Shown here in pieces: positions 35,135-44,794 of a stretch of DNA of 64,000 bases; position 1 is the stretch's first letter, and every line of letters starts with the position of its first letter. A program made the position numbers and the translations under genes. Origin of the DNA: Pseudoalteromonas sp. SMS1. Its GTDB lineage: Bacteria > Pseudomonadota > Gammaproteobacteria > Enterobacterales > Alteromonadaceae. The notes beneath the pieces were generated by a model. That model was given only the letters and a program-made list of their open reading frames with translations. It ran no database searches and was not told the DNA's origin. Where the stretch lies: the NCBI RefSeq assembly GCF_021530565.1, contig NZ_JAKGBI010000001.1, forward strand, positions 248,001-312,000. The letters are read 5' to 3'.

Positions 35135-35971
35135 ATGTTAAGAAGTTCATTTAAAGTTTTAGCTGTTTCATTGGGGTTACTTAGTAGCTCGGTTTTTGCG
35201 TGGGGCCAAAATGGTCACAGAGTTATTGGAGAGTTGGCGCAAAACAACCTTACTCCAGCAGCCTCGTCACATGTTCAGTTAATTTTGGGCGATGATTCAT
35301 TGGCGGAAGTGTCTACTTGGCCTGATGAAATGAGATCAAGCTCAGAACACTTTTGGCGAAGAAAGGCCGGTAAGTGGCACTATATTAACATTGATAAGCC
35401 TGAACTAATGCACCAACACACTAACGCTCATATATCCAATATAGATGATGTAAAGCACATTCTAGACGGTATTCATTACACAGCCAATGTACTTAAAAAT
35501 CCTGCTTCAGACACTGTAGACAAGCAATTCGCGTTAAAGTTCCTCGTTCATTTAGTGGGGGATGCACATCAACCATTCCACGCTGGCAGAGCCGAAGACC
35601 ACGGTGGCAACAAGATTAAAGTAGAGTTTTTTGGTAAACCATCCAATTTACACAAAGTATTTGATACAGAGTTGGTTGAACACGAAAGACTTTCTTATAC
35701 TGAGTTGACCCAATTTTTAACGACATCGAATAAAAATGTAATTGCTGATTACTTAAACAGCTCCCCCTCGGATTGGTTATTAGAATCCAACCGAATTGCT
35801 GAAGAAATATATGAGAGCAATGAAACTGAAATAAGTTGGGGTTATATATATAAGCATTCGCCAATGATTAAAACGCGCCTACAGCAAGGCGGGATCAGAT
35901 TGGCGGGGCTGCTAAACCAGATTTTTGACAAGAACTCAAAACCTTTAGTTAATGCTTTAGCGAAACAATAA
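35135..35971 (+). CDS. S1/P1-type nuclease, secreted
   Basis: The 278-residue protein has a signal peptide cut after FA, leaving Trp23 (WGQNGHRVIGE) as mature N-terminus, as required for zinc binding in the S1/P1 family. Other ligands are visible in TWPDE, WHYIN, HLVGDAHQPFH and DHGGN. Such enzymes cut single-stranded DNA and RNA and release 5' nucleotides. It stands 59 bases before the Oar-type TonB receptor on the same strand, so both may serve nucleic-acid scavenging. Confidence 0.93.
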   Translation: MLRSSFKVLAVSLGLLSSSVFAWGQNGHRVIGELAQNNLTPAASSHVQLILGDDSLAEVSTWPDEMRSSSEHFWRRKAGKWHYINIDKPELMHQHTNAHISNIDDVKHILDGIHYTANVLKNPASDTVDKQFALKFLVHLVGDAHQPFHAGRAEDHGGNKIKVEFFGKPSNLHKVFDTELVEHERLSYTELTQFLTTSNKNVIADYLNSSPSDWLLESNRIAEEIYESNETEISWGYIYKHSPMIKTRLQQGGIRLAGLLNQIFDKNSKPLVNALAKQ

Positions 35972-36030
35972 GAGTTTTGAAAATGATATTTAAACTAACT
36001 GATAAACCTAATAACACGGGAAACAACATA

Positions 36031-39000
36031 ATGAAAACGCAACTACGCAAAACGGCACTTTCTCTAGCGGTAATCGCTGGCATTGGTGCTAGTGGTGCTG
36101 CTAGCGCGAACTCTTTAACAGCAACTATCAAAGGTACCGTTGTAGGTCCTCAAGGTAACCCTGATACGTCGTCTGTTGTTACTATCATTCACGAGCCAAC
36201 AGGCTCTAAGAAAACGCTTTCTTTGAATGAAAATGGTGTGTTCAATGCGTCTGGTCTGCGCGTAGGCGGTCCTTACACTGTCGTAATTGATTCTCAAAAA
36301 AACAGAGACAAAACACTAACCGATTTGTTCTTAACATTAGGTAAAACGTCTGATTTAGACATCGAGCTTAACTCTGATGTTGAAACAATCACAATTACCG
36401 GTGCATCACGTCACTCTATCATGAACGCTTCTAAAGATACGATGGGTAGCGTATACGGCGCAGGCGATATCGAGCGTGCACCTTCATTTGATCGTGATCT
36501 AAAAGACATCATTAGACAAAACCCGCTTGTTAATATCTCTGATGATTCTCGTGGTGAGATGTCAGTAGGTGGTGTTAACCCTCGTTTTAACAGCATCTCA
36601 ATTGACGGTGTTAAGCAAAACGATGACTTTGGTTTGAACGACAATGGTTACCCTACTAACGGTTCACCAATCTCTCTTTTGGCTATTGATCAAGTATCTG
36701 TAGACATCACGCCATTTAACGCAAAAGCGTCTGGTTTTACAGGTGCGTCTGTAAATGCAGTAACAAAATCAGGTTCTAATGAACTTTCTGGTGAGTTTTT
36801 CTATGAGTACGAAGATGACTCAATGGCTGGTACGCCTAAGCGTGAAGATGGCACAGAAGTTGACCTAGCATATGAACGTAAAACGTTTGGTGCAGCGCTT
36901 GGTGGCAAGATCATCGAAGACAAACTATTTTTCTTCGTCGCTTACGAAGAGTCTACAACACCATTTGTTACTGAATGGGGCGTACAGGGCTCTGGTGCAG
37001 CAAACGAACTAGATTGGTTAACAAACGCTGATTTAGAAGAAGTTAAGAGTGTTGCGAGCAGCAAATACAATGTAAATACGGGTGATGTGCCAAGCGGTCT
37101 AAACAATGACAGCGAAAAACTACTTCTTAAGCTTGATTGGAACATCAACGATTACCACCGTGCTGCATTCACGTACCAAGATTCAACAGATAATACAATT
37201 ACGCCACAAAATACGCGTAGTAGCCGTTTTTCTCTGTTAAGTAACTGGTACGATAAAAAAGGTGAGATCACATCTTACGCAGCACAGTTCTACTCTGACT
37301 GGACTGACGAATTTTCAACTCAAGTTAAAGTATCTTACAAAGATACAAAAACTGACCAAGCACCATTCTCTGATGCACTAAATGACGCAAAAGTTGGTCA
37401 AGTGCGCATCGACTTTGATGACAACAGAGTTTATTTTGGTACAGATCCATTCCGCCACGCGAATAAGCTAGAGAATACAACAACAACTTTCGACATCGAA
37501 GGTGAATACTTATTTGACTACCACACGTTAAGCTTCGGTATTGGTGTTGAGAAAATCGACGTATTTAACCAATTCGTACCGTTCTCTCGTGGTGACTGGA
37601 CATTTGACTCGTTACAAGACTTTAAAGACGGCAAAGCGAGCCGAGTATCCTACTCAAACGCACACACTGGCAATGCAAACGATGCAGCAGCAGACTTTGA
37701 AGTTCAAAATCTACATATGTTCGTAGAAGATCGTTGGGACATTCGTGACGACTTATGGATTAACGTTGGTGTTCGTTATGAGAAGATTTCAACATCAGGT
37801 CTAATTCGTGAAAACACGACATTCACAGATCTATATAACTTTTCAAATACAAACAGCCTAGACGGAAAAGATATTATTCTTCCACGTATCGGCTTTAACT
37901 GGACTGCAGCAGATAACCTAACTATCAGTGGTGGTCTAGGTCGCTACTACGGTGGTACACCAAATGTTTGGATCTCTAACTCTTATTCAAACGATGGTCA
38001 GATCAATGTTCGCGCAAACACTGACGGTGTTAACTTAGACGCACCTGACTTCACTAAAGCTCCTGAAGGCGCAACCCTTGCACCTGGAGACGGCGATGTT
38101 AACTTAATCGACCCTAACTTCGAACTACCTTCAGAATGGCGTTACGGCATTACAGCAAACTATTCTGCTGACTTCTCAGACATTGGCCTTGGTGACAACT
38201 GGGACCTTGAAGCAAGCTTCATGTATGTAAAAGAAGAAGACGCTGTTCGCTGGAAAGAGCTATACCGCGAAACTCAAGAAGTTGTAGTAGGCCCAGATGG
38301 TCGTAACATTTACGTTGGTACTGGTGAACGTGACCGTGCTGACATCATGCTTACAAATGGTGATGGCGGTGAACGTAAGACATTTACTTTAAGCCTTGCT
38401 AAAGCATTTGATAACGGTTTCTATGTAAACGCGTCATACGCAAACCAAGATGCATCATCGCTTGTAGGTGGTACTTCTTCAACTGCGAACTCAAACTATG
38501 AGAAGTACAACGCAGCAGATAGAAACAACCCTGTAGTTGGCCGTAGCCGTTACGAAATTGAACATAGCTTTAAGCTTAATGTCTCGTACTCTACTGAGCT
38601 ATTCTCAGGCTATAAGTCAACCTTCTCACTACAAGGTGAGCGTAGCTCTGGCAGACCTTACAGCTGGGTATACGCAAATGGTTACGATACATTCGGTGGC
38701 CAAAACAACTTTGATGATGGTCAATTCTTAGCGTACATCCCGACAGGTGCTGACGACAGCCGCGTAAGATACGCTGACGGATATAGCTACGAGCAACTTA
38801 AAGCAGTTATCGATGAGAATGGTCTTGGCGGACACGCAGGCAGCATCGTAGACCGTAACACTGTAACTGGTCCTTGGACTACACGTTTAGACTTCAAATT
38901 CACACAAGAAATTCCAGGGTTCATGGAAGGCCATACAGGTTCTGTATACTTCTCTGTTAAGAACCTACTTAACCTAATCGACAGCAGTGCAGGTAAGGTT

Positions 39001-39165
39001 TACAGAACTGATTTCTTCAACAATCGTGAATTAGTTGGCGTTGAATACGATCAAGCGAGCCACCAGTACGTCTACAGCGAAGGTTATGAAAGTGATGCAC
39101 CGACAACATTTGATGCAGAGCGTTCTTCATGGCGTATCAAGTTAGGTGTTAACTACAAGTTCTAA
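36031..39165 (+). CDS. Oar-like TonB-dependent receptor with carboxypeptidase-regulatory-like domain
   Basis: The 1044-residue protein has a signal peptide (about 1-27, ending ASA), a carboxypeptidase-regulatory-like beta domain (about 28-110), the ETITITG TonB-box region, a plug (DLKDIIRQNPLVNISDD, SIDGVKQNDDFG) and a large barrel ending FKLGVNYKF-like. Oar-type receptors import or bind large substrates such as peptides and are abundant in alteromonads. The gene has a clearly biased codon choice consistent with high expression. ATG 36031 has a CGGG site and the longer reading from 35977 is unlikely. A T-rich terminator follows. Confidence 0.93.
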   Translation: MKTQLRKTALSLAVIAGIGASGAASANSLTATIKGTVVGPQGNPDTSSVVTIIHEPTGSKKTLSLNENGVFNASGLRVGGPYTVVIDSQKNRDKTLTDLFLTLGKTSDLDIELNSDVETITITGASRHSIMNASKDTMGSVYGAGDIERAPSFDRDLKDIIRQNPLVNISDDSRGEMSVGGVNPRFNSISIDGVKQNDDFGLNDNGYPTNGSPISLLAIDQVSVDITPFNAKASGFTGASVNAVTKSGSNELSGEFFYEYEDDSMAGTPKREDGTEVDLAYERKTFGAALGGKIIEDKLFFFVAYEESTTPFVTEWGVQGSGAANELDWLTNADLEEVKSVASSKYNVNTGDVPSGLNNDSEKLLLKLDWNINDYHRAAFTYQDSTDNTITPQNTRSSRFSLLSNWYDKKGEITSYAAQFYSDWTDEFSTQVKVSYKDTKTDQAPFSDALNDAKVGQVRIDFDDNRVYFGTDPFRHANKLENTTTTFDIEGEYLFDYHTLSFGIGVEKIDVFNQFVPFSRGDWTFDSLQDFKDGKASRVSYSNAHTGNANDAAADFEVQNLHMFVEDRWDIRDDLWINVGVRYEKISTSGLIRENTTFTDLYNFSNTNSLDGKDIILPRIGFNWTAADNLTISGGLGRYYGGTPNVWISNSYSNDGQINVRANTDGVNLDAPDFTKAPEGATLAPGDGDVNLIDPNFELPSEWRYGITANYSADFSDIGLGDNWDLEASFMYVKEEDAVRWKELYRETQEVVVGPDGRNIYVGTGERDRADIMLTNGDGGERKTFTLSLAKAFDNGFYVNASYANQDASSLVGGTSSTANSNYEKYNAADRNNPVVGRSRYEIEHSFKLNVSYSTELFSGYKSTFSLQGERSSGRPYSWVYANGYDTFGGQNNFDDGQFLAYIPTGADDSRVRYADGYSYEQLKAVIDENGLGGHAGSIVDRNTVTGPWTTRLDFKFTQEIPGFMEGHTGSVYFSVKNLLNLIDSSAGKVYRTDFFNNRELVGVEYDQASHQYVYSEGYESDAPTTFDAERSSWRIKLGVNYKF

Positions 39166-39194
39166 TATCTAACTTAAACATGTAATTAGATAGC

Positions 39195-39223
39195 AAAGGC
39201 CAGTGTTATACTGGCCTTTTTTT
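39195..39223 (+). terminator. Terminator after the Oar-like receptor gene
   Basis: AAAGGCCAGT (39195-39204) pairs with ACTGGCCTTT (39210-39219), loop GTTAT, followed by TTTT. Thirty bases after the stop. Confidence 0.92.
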
Positions 39224-39492
39224 GACCCTGACAGCGAGGATAAACATTATTTATCTGTAAATTGGGATTATCTCTTCAAATCCACTCCCAAGTGCAGCAC
39301 TCTTCGCTCAATACACACTCCAAATGGTTTAAGTATCCAATATAGCTATTAAATTAACTTATAGTCTTCAGTTATTCTTATATATAAAATTAAATTAATG
39401 AAACAGAAACAAATAATGAATATAATATTCCAGCACTGACATTCTTTTGTGTTGGCAGTGTAATTTGATACTTAGAAAAGGAATAAATTCTA
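39224..39492. other. Promoter region with imperfect hairpin before the secreted unknown gene
   Basis: This AT-rich stretch has no convincing gene. Near its end an imperfect hairpin joins CACTGACA and TGGCAGTG (about 39434-39464) in the leader of the gene at 39493. No operator could be named. Confidence 0.4.
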
Positions 39493-40317
39493 ATGAAATT
39501 AAAAAAACTACTATTAAGCGTAGCAATCTCAAGCTGCGTCGCACTATCCCCCGCCCATGCAACTGAGCAAGAAGAAGAAACTGCCTCAATTGGTGAGCTC
39601 ATTTTAGACAAAGCGAAAAGTAAACTCATCTCTGGCTTTGGATCATTGCTTGCTGATGCTGTTTTCGGCTCTCGAGGACCTCAATACGTGATGTTGAGTG
39701 AAGCAAGTTTGCAAGCTATTCAAGATCGCGTACGCGAAGAGATAGTCAGAGACGCTGAATACGATTTTATTGCTGAATTCAGGTCGCTCGAATCATCGAT
39801 GGAACATTACGCCGATACTGCGAGCCATAGTCAGCCTGATCTCGCGCTATTAACAGCCTTACTTGTAAAATCAGAAGACGTCATTAATCACAGGGCGTTG
39901 AATTATCGATACAACGATGATTACTATTACATGGCAGATACGTACGCACTTGCTGCCTCTGTGAGCATTGCAATTTATACCGAACGACATTTAGAGGGCT
40001 ATATCTCAAAGAGTGTTGTTTCGACAAAAGCGCATACACTCGCAAATACATTAGAAAGCATGTTACGAAAGAAAAAAGCGGCAGATTTACCACTGCGTAG
40101 TGGCTGCGAAGCGCCAGATCCTTATGACCAAGTGGTAGAATATGCTTGTTGGTTAAAGGACCCATATGGCAACTACCTGGCGTCTTACGTTGTTGAGCCA
40201 CAATACCCTGGCGACAGTGAGTATTGGGACAACTTAAAAGACCGTAAAGAAGCGGAATACAAACGGACTAAATTTGATAAAATCCAAGCAGTAATAAATA
40301 AACTACGTGGTTTTTGA
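39493..40317 (+). CDS. Secreted protein of unknown function
   Basis: The 274-residue protein has a signal peptide (MKLKKLLLSVAISSCVALSPAHA) and a helical, charged mature part; it carries two cysteines (C in SGCEAP and in YACWLKD) that could form a disulfide. An amphipathic segment (DKAKSKLISGFGSLLADAVFG) follows the signal region. AAAAGG precedes the ATG. I recognise no family. The neighbours (receptor, MarR) give no clue. Confidence 0.7.
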   Translation: MKLKKLLLSVAISSCVALSPAHATEQEEETASIGELILDKAKSKLISGFGSLLADAVFGSRGPQYVMLSEASLQAIQDRVREEIVRDAEYDFIAEFRSLESSMEHYADTASHSQPDLALLTALLVKSEDVINHRALNYRYNDDYYYMADTYALAASVSIAIYTERHLEGYISKSVVSTKAHTLANTLESMLRKKKAADLPLRSGCEAPDPYDQVVEYACWLKDPYGNYLASYVVEPQYPGDSEYWDNLKDRKEAEYKRTKFDKIQAVINKLRGF

Positions 40318-40359
40318 TCCCGTAACTCTCCTGGGGCAATGATGACTGCCCCTTCTTAT

Positions 40360-40815
40360 TTAATGCTCACCTTTCTCTTCTACTGATTTGTACAGCTTCG
40401 CAACCAATTCTCTAAACGTAGCTGTCTCATCGTCCGAAAAGTTTGACAAAAGCGTACGTTCCCATTCTTTCGCTTTGGGTGTGAGTTGCGTGTAGAGTGT
40501 CAAACCAGCTTCTGTTGCTTCAAGTACAGACGCACGCTTATCCGTTGGATGCTTCGAGAGCCTAAGCAACTGCTTTTCTTCAAGCTGTTTTATAGCCCGA
40601 GAGACCGTTGATTTATCCATATTCGCCAACTCACACACGCGCTTTGCAGTCGCAAACTCCAGATTGAACAGATGAGATAAGACGCGCCATTGTGCCTGTG
40701 TTAGGCCAGCTTCTGCGCTATACACCTGCGCGAAATCATCACTGACTTTGGTAGATAACGAAACCAATTGATACGGTAAAAACTCACTAATATCTAAAAT
40801 TGACGGCTTACTCAC
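40360..40815 (-). CDS. MarR-family regulator, likely controls hmgA
   Basis: The 151-residue protein has a MarR winged helix: [23 protein letters not shown] as the recognition helix and [13 protein letters not shown] as the wing. I chose GTG 40815 because AGAGGTG lies about eight bases before; the longer reading also starts with GTG but has no site. It is divergent from hmgA with 119 bases between, and a palindrome lies there, so it may repress hmgA and itself until a tyrosine catabolite binds, as described for HmgR-type regulators. The effector is unknown. Confidence 0.87.
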   Translation of the reverse strand: MSKPSILDISEFLPYQLVSLSTKVSDDFAQVYSAEAGLTQAQWRVLSHLFNLEFATAKRVCELANMDKSTVSRAIKQLEEKQLLRLSKHPTDKRASVLEATEAGLTLYTQLTPKAKEWERTLLSNFSDDETATFRELVAKLYKSVEEKGEH

Positions 40816-40883
40816 GATGGAAAGCACCTCTCACTTTTTGTAATTATTTATTTACAGTACATCTTTATTGGGATGTTTGCAAT

Positions 40884-40901
40884 TACTCTCACATGAGAGT
40901 A
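40884..40901. promoter_or_regulatory. Palindrome between the MarR gene and hmgA (candidate operator)
   Basis: TACTCTCACATGAGAGTA has 8-bp perfect arms around a central CA. It lies 33 bases before the hmgA ATG and 68 bases before the start of the MarR gene, a suitable place for one regulator to control both. Confidence 0.65.
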
Positions 40902-40934
40902 TCTTACAGAAAACATCAATGGAGTCTAAGTAAA

Positions 40935-42230
40935 ATGAGTACAGAATTCGAATATATGACAGGATTCGGTAACGAATTTGAAACCGAAGCATTACCTGGC
41001 GCACTACCGATTGGTCAATTTTCACCACAGAAAGTGAAATATGACCTATATGCGGAACAATACAACACAACCGCATTTACTGCACCACGTGCTGAAAACC
41101 GCAGAAACTGGTTCTACCGTATTCGTCCTTCCGTATTACAAGGCGAGTATCAACCAATGGACAATGGATTAGTACGCACAGGACCAATTACTGAAGTGCC
41201 AACACCTCCCTCAATGCTACGTTGGAACCCAGTAGAAGTGCCTAGCGAGAAAACAGACTTCATTGATGGCTTAGTAACAATGGCTGCCAATGGCAGCGCA
41301 AATGGGCAAATCGGTATCGGTATTCACGTTTATGTTGCTAATGCATCGATGGAAGGCCGTTATTTTTACAATGCCGATGGCGAACTGCTTTTTGTCCCAC
41401 AACAGGGTGAATTAGTACTCCACACTGAGTGCGGTAAATTAAACGTGAAACCAGGCGAAATCGCAGTAATCCCAAGAGGCTTAAAATTTCGTGTTGAATT
41501 AATCAGTGACACGGTTCGCGGCTACATTTGTGAAAACTATGGGCATCCGTATATTCTCCCTGAACGTGGTCCTGTTGGCGCAAACGGTTACTCAAACGAA
41601 CGTGATTTCCAATACCCTGTTGCAGCATTTGAAGACCTAGAAGGTGATTTCGAGCTTGTTGCAAAATTTAACGGCAATTTGTTCCGCTGTGATATTGGTC
41701 ACTCTCCATTGGACGTGGTAGCTTGGACAGGTAACAGTGGTCCTTATAAATATGACTTGTCTCGTTTTAATGTGATGAATACAGTTAGCTTTGACCATCC
41801 TGACCCTTCAATTTTCACGGTCTTGACCTCCCCTTCAGGTCAAGAAGGTGTTGCAAACGTTGATTTCGTGATTTTCCCTCCTCGCTGGATGGTGGCAGAA
41901 AACACATTCAGACCACCTTATTACCACCGTAATATCATGAGTGAGTTTATGGGGTTGATTGAAGGTGTGTATGATGCAAAAGAACACGGCTTTGTGCCTG
42001 GTGGAATGAGTTTACATAATTGTATGTCACCTCATGGTCCTGAAGCGGATGTATTTGAAAAAGCGTCCAATGCAGAGCTAGAGCCGCAGCGTTATGAAAA
42101 TACACTCGCCTTTATGTTTGAATCTCGTTACGTTATTTCTCCAACAAAATACGCGCTTGAAGGCAAAGAGCGTCAGCCAAATTATGCTGATTGTTGGAAA
42201 GGCATCAAAAAATACTTTAAAGGCGCATAA
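40935..42230 (+). CDS. hmgA: Homogentisate 1,2-dioxygenase
   Basis: HmgA opens the ring of homogentisate in tyrosine/phenylalanine catabolism. The 431-residue protein starts [25 protein letters not shown] and has the iron-site region [14 protein letters not shown] with His and Glu, and [18 protein letters not shown] with a further His, all typical of the family. GGAG precedes the ATG by about ten bases; the 476-residue reading is an upstream extension. maiA follows; no fumarylacetoacetase gene lies between them. Confidence 0.97.
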   Translation: MSTEFEYMTGFGNEFETEALPGALPIGQFSPQKVKYDLYAEQYNTTAFTAPRAENRRNWFYRIRPSVLQGEYQPMDNGLVRTGPITEVPTPPSMLRWNPVEVPSEKTDFIDGLVTMAANGSANGQIGIGIHVYVANASMEGRYFYNADGELLFVPQQGELVLHTECGKLNVKPGEIAVIPRGLKFRVELISDTVRGYICENYGHPYILPERGPVGANGYSNERDFQYPVAAFEDLEGDFELVAKFNGNLFRCDIGHSPLDVVAWTGNSGPYKYDLSRFNVMNTVSFDHPDPSIFTVLTSPSGQEGVANVDFVIFPPRWMVAENTFRPPYYHRNIMSEFMGLIEGVYDAKEHGFVPGGMSLHNCMSPHGPEADVFEKASNAELEPQRYENTLAFMFESRYVISPTKYALEGKERQPNYADCWKGIKKYFKGA

Positions 42231-42309
42231 CCTGCTGTAGATTAAACTACAACTGAAACGCATTAAAATGGCCACATTATGTGGCCTTCGTCGTGAAAAA
42301 GGATCAACA

Positions 42310-42936
42310 ATGAAACTGTATACATATTTTCGTTCATCTGCGGCTTATAGAGTACGTATCGCTTTAAACCTCAAAGGTATCGAACATGAGCTTGAAGCAG
42401 TTAACTTGCTTAAGTCAGAACAACAACAACAGCCTTACACCGACAAGAACCCTCAAGGCTTATTACCAGCAATGGAAACTGAGCAAGGCACACTCGCACA
42501 ATCTTTGGCTATTTTAGAATGGCTTGAGGACACACACCCAGAAACGCCACTTCTACCTAGTGACCCTTGGCAAAAAGCGCAAGTACGTAACTTTAGCTAC
42601 GCAATTGCTTGCGACATCCACCCAATAGATAACCTTCGTGTGCTGAAATATTTGGCAAACGACTTAGGTGTGTCAGATGAGCAAAAAACAACATGGTACC
42701 AACATTGGATCATTGAAGGGTTTAAGAAACTTGAGCCAACGCTTGGCGATGGACCATTTTGCTTTGGGGATACACCAACACTGGCAGATCTGTGCCTTGT
42801 TCCACAGGTGTTCAACGCACTGAGGTTTAAAGTGGACATGACGCAATTTCCAAAAATTGCCGCCGTTTACGCCCACTGCAATACATTAGAAGCGTTCATT
42901 AAAGCTGCACCAGAAAATCAACCAGATGCAGCATAA
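42310..42936 (+). CDS. maiA: Maleylacetoacetate isomerase (GST zeta type)
   Basis: The 208-residue protein isomerises maleylacetoacetate to fumarylacetoacetate using glutathione. It has the zeta-class start MKLYTYFRSSAAYRVRIALNLKG with the SSAAYRVRIA active-site motif, NPQGLLPAME, and a C-terminal helical domain with DTPTLADLCLVPQ. ATG 42310 has AAGGATC; the longer 222-residue reading lacks it. It lies 79 bases downstream of hmgA, probably in the same operon. Confidence 0.96.
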   Translation: MKLYTYFRSSAAYRVRIALNLKGIEHELEAVNLLKSEQQQQPYTDKNPQGLLPAMETEQGTLAQSLAILEWLEDTHPETPLLPSDPWQKAQVRNFSYAIACDIHPIDNLRVLKYLANDLGVSDEQKTTWYQHWIIEGFKKLEPTLGDGPFCFGDTPTLADLCLVPQVFNALRFKVDMTQFPKIAAVYAHCNTLEAFIKAAPENQPDAA

Positions 42937-42958
42937 CGTCTACTTCATGTCTGGAGCG

Positions 42959-43189
42959 TTACTTTAACGCTCCATGTACTTGGTCGATATGGGACAATAA
43001 ATCATGCCCCAAATCAGTCAAATACCCCCCATCAGGGCGATCTATTACGCCTTTCTCGAACAAACGCTCTGCCGCCGCCAAAATGCTTTGATCAGCACTG
43101 CTATGTATTTTTAAACCTTGGTGTAAACTGCTCCTTGGAAATTTTGCTAAAAGTTCTAGTTCCGCCATTAACTGAGTGTCAAATGCCAT
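42959..43189 (-). CDS. Small TIGR02647-type protein
   Basis: The 76-residue protein has the TIGR02647 pattern: M-x-F-x-x-E/Q-L-x-x-E-L-x-L-L, HSSADQSILAAAERLFEKGVIDRPDGGYLTDLG. This family is common in Gammaproteobacteria; it resembles a small winged helix, and a DNA-binding role is assumed. ATG 43189 has GGGGGAAG upstream. Confidence 0.8.
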   Translation of the reverse strand: MAFDTQLMAELELLAKFPRSSLHQGLKIHSSADQSILAAAERLFEKGVIDRPDGGYLTDLGHDLLSHIDQVHGALK

Positions 43190-43367
43190 ACTTCCCCCTA
43201 TTACAATCAAGCTACCATTCGGGCATGACTTGTGCTTACATTAGATATAACTCGTTCGACGAGGTTGCCGTCGAAAATCCCTTTGACCGTAGTTCAAACA
43301 AGCAAACATGTTACTAGCTATTATTGTTGTTTTAGCTACTTTGACCTAATAAACATTAGCCCAGACT

Positions 43368-43664
43368 ATGAGTAATGCCATGTATAAGATCAATTTTTTA
43401 GCATTTTTAATACTTTTTTTATTTATAAGCCCCATTAACGCAAAACAGCAATCTGCGCGAGTCTTTGTAAATGGCCCTGAACGCGTATGTTGGTTCAACT
43501 CATCAAAATACAGCGAAGGCGCAATTATTAAACAGTTTGACCAACTTTATATTTGCAGCCACAAATATGCAAATCAACCTGACAGTCCGTTAGCGTGGCT
43601 GCAAGTAAATGAGCAAGGAGATATAAAAAGGCTGGATTTGCGAGGCAAGATACGAGTACACTAG
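43368..43664 (+). CDS. DUF1496-like secreted protein
   Basis: The 98-residue protein has a signal peptide (to about residue 26, NAK) and the DUF1496 core: VCWFNSSKYSEGAIIKQFDQLYICS with two cysteines that probably form a disulfide. The family is periplasmic and of unknown function. The start could be Met1 or Met5. Fairly confident as a gene because of the signal peptide and motif. Confidence 0.75.
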   Translation: MSNAMYKINFLAFLILFLFISPINAKQQSARVFVNGPERVCWFNSSKYSEGAIIKQFDQLYICSHKYANQPDSPLAWLQVNEQGDIKRLDLRGKIRVH

Positions 43665-43689
43665 CGCGTCGTAAAAAATGAGATTCATA

Positions 43690-43938
43690 ATGAGTACTGA
43701 ACAGCCAAATAATCCCCTTCATGGTGTAAAACTTCAAGATATTTTAGAACGACTGGAATCTGAGCTTGGTTGGCAAGAAATGGCTCATCGCGTAAATATC
43801 AACTGTTTTAAGTCTGACCCATCCATCAAGTCGAGTTTAAAATTTTTGCGAAAAACGCCATGGGCTAGAGAAAAAGTTGAACAATTATATTTAGATACTT
43901 TTCATGGTTTTGCTTGGCCTACTTCACCTAAAAAGTAA
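43690..43938 (+). CDS. VF530-family DNA-binding protein
   Basis: The 82-residue protein has the VF530/DUF2132 core: [56 protein letters not shown]. The family is small, helical and binds DNA in Vibrio. The ATG at 43690 is chosen; the upstream one (43678) adds four residues. It is 25 bases after the DUF1496 gene. Confidence 0.88.
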   Translation: MSTEQPNNPLHGVKLQDILERLESELGWQEMAHRVNINCFKSDPSIKSSLKFLRKTPWAREKVEQLYLDTFHGFAWPTSPKK

Positions 43939-43946
43939 AAAGCGAT

Positions 43947-44651
43947 TTACCCAGACTGCTTATATGCGAGCTTGATTTTTTTGGTGATGTGCGGGGCCAA
44001 GTTTTTATTGCAAGCAAAGTAGAGCTGGGTATTGAGATTTTCAAGTGTCAGTACCGGTTCTAATAAGCCACTTCTGCTATCATGTTGCTGTTTAAACTTA
44101 AATTGATTGTCGCTTAAAATCACTAAATCAACAAAACTACGCCTTGCTTCTAATAACTCAAACACCCTATCAAAGGAGTTTATTAGCACCAAGTTATACC
44201 CTTCAATAAATCCATTTTTCACTAAGAATTGATGACTGTAGTTATCTTTGATTACGGCAACTTTATATTGCTTGGCATCTTCTACACTCTCAATGTCGAT
44301 GCGAGACGATTTCAGTGCATAAAATGAAGTTGTAAATTTGCTGATAGGAAAAATCCAGTTAAATTTCTCACCTCTTTGGTCATTTTTTGCCATAGAGAAT
44401 ATGCACGTATTGCTGTCTCTAGCAGCAGTATTATATGCTGTTGTCCAAGTTTGGACGCTTATATGATAATCAATTTGTGCATTGTCCAGCACCATTCTCA
44501 CTTTATCAGCCGCGGCGCCAATCAGTTCCCCCTCCCCATTAATGTATTGAAAGTTCGGGAAGTTTTCCGTAACTACATTCAGTTTATATTGCGCATGAGC
44601 AACAATCGATGAAATCAATAAACTGAATCCAAACACAAACTTAAGCAACAT
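43947..44651 (-). CDS. Amino-acid-type periplasmic binding protein (SBP_bac_3)
   Basis: The 234-residue protein has a signal peptide (to AHA) and a type 2 periplasmic binding fold: NVVTENFPNFQYI, GAAADKVRMVLDNA, FSMAKNDQRGEKFNWIFPI, and a hinge region in AKQYKVAVIKDNYSHQFL. No ABC transporter genes are adjacent, so it may feed a sensor or a distant permease. Such orphan copies are frequent in alteromonads. Confidence 0.82.
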   Translation of the reverse strand: MLLKFVFGFSLLISSIVAHAQYKLNVVTENFPNFQYINGEGELIGAAADKVRMVLDNAQIDYHISVQTWTTAYNTAARDSNTCIFSMAKNDQRGEKFNWIFPISKFTTSFYALKSSRIDIESVEDAKQYKVAVIKDNYSHQFLVKNGFIEGYNLVLINSFDRVFELLEARRSFVDLVILSDNQFKFKQQHDSRSGLLEPVLTLENLNTQLYFACNKNLAPHITKKIKLAYKQSG

Positions 44652-44794
44652 AGGCTCCTTCTAAAATCGTTTTGCCCACATAAACTATAGGAAAAAATAA
44701 CTAGAGTGTGAAATTGGGATTTAATTTTGTGAAGTTACGTCGCATTTAATGACAAGGTAGGTGAGAAGGAGGAAGCCCTCCTTCAATTCGGTGA

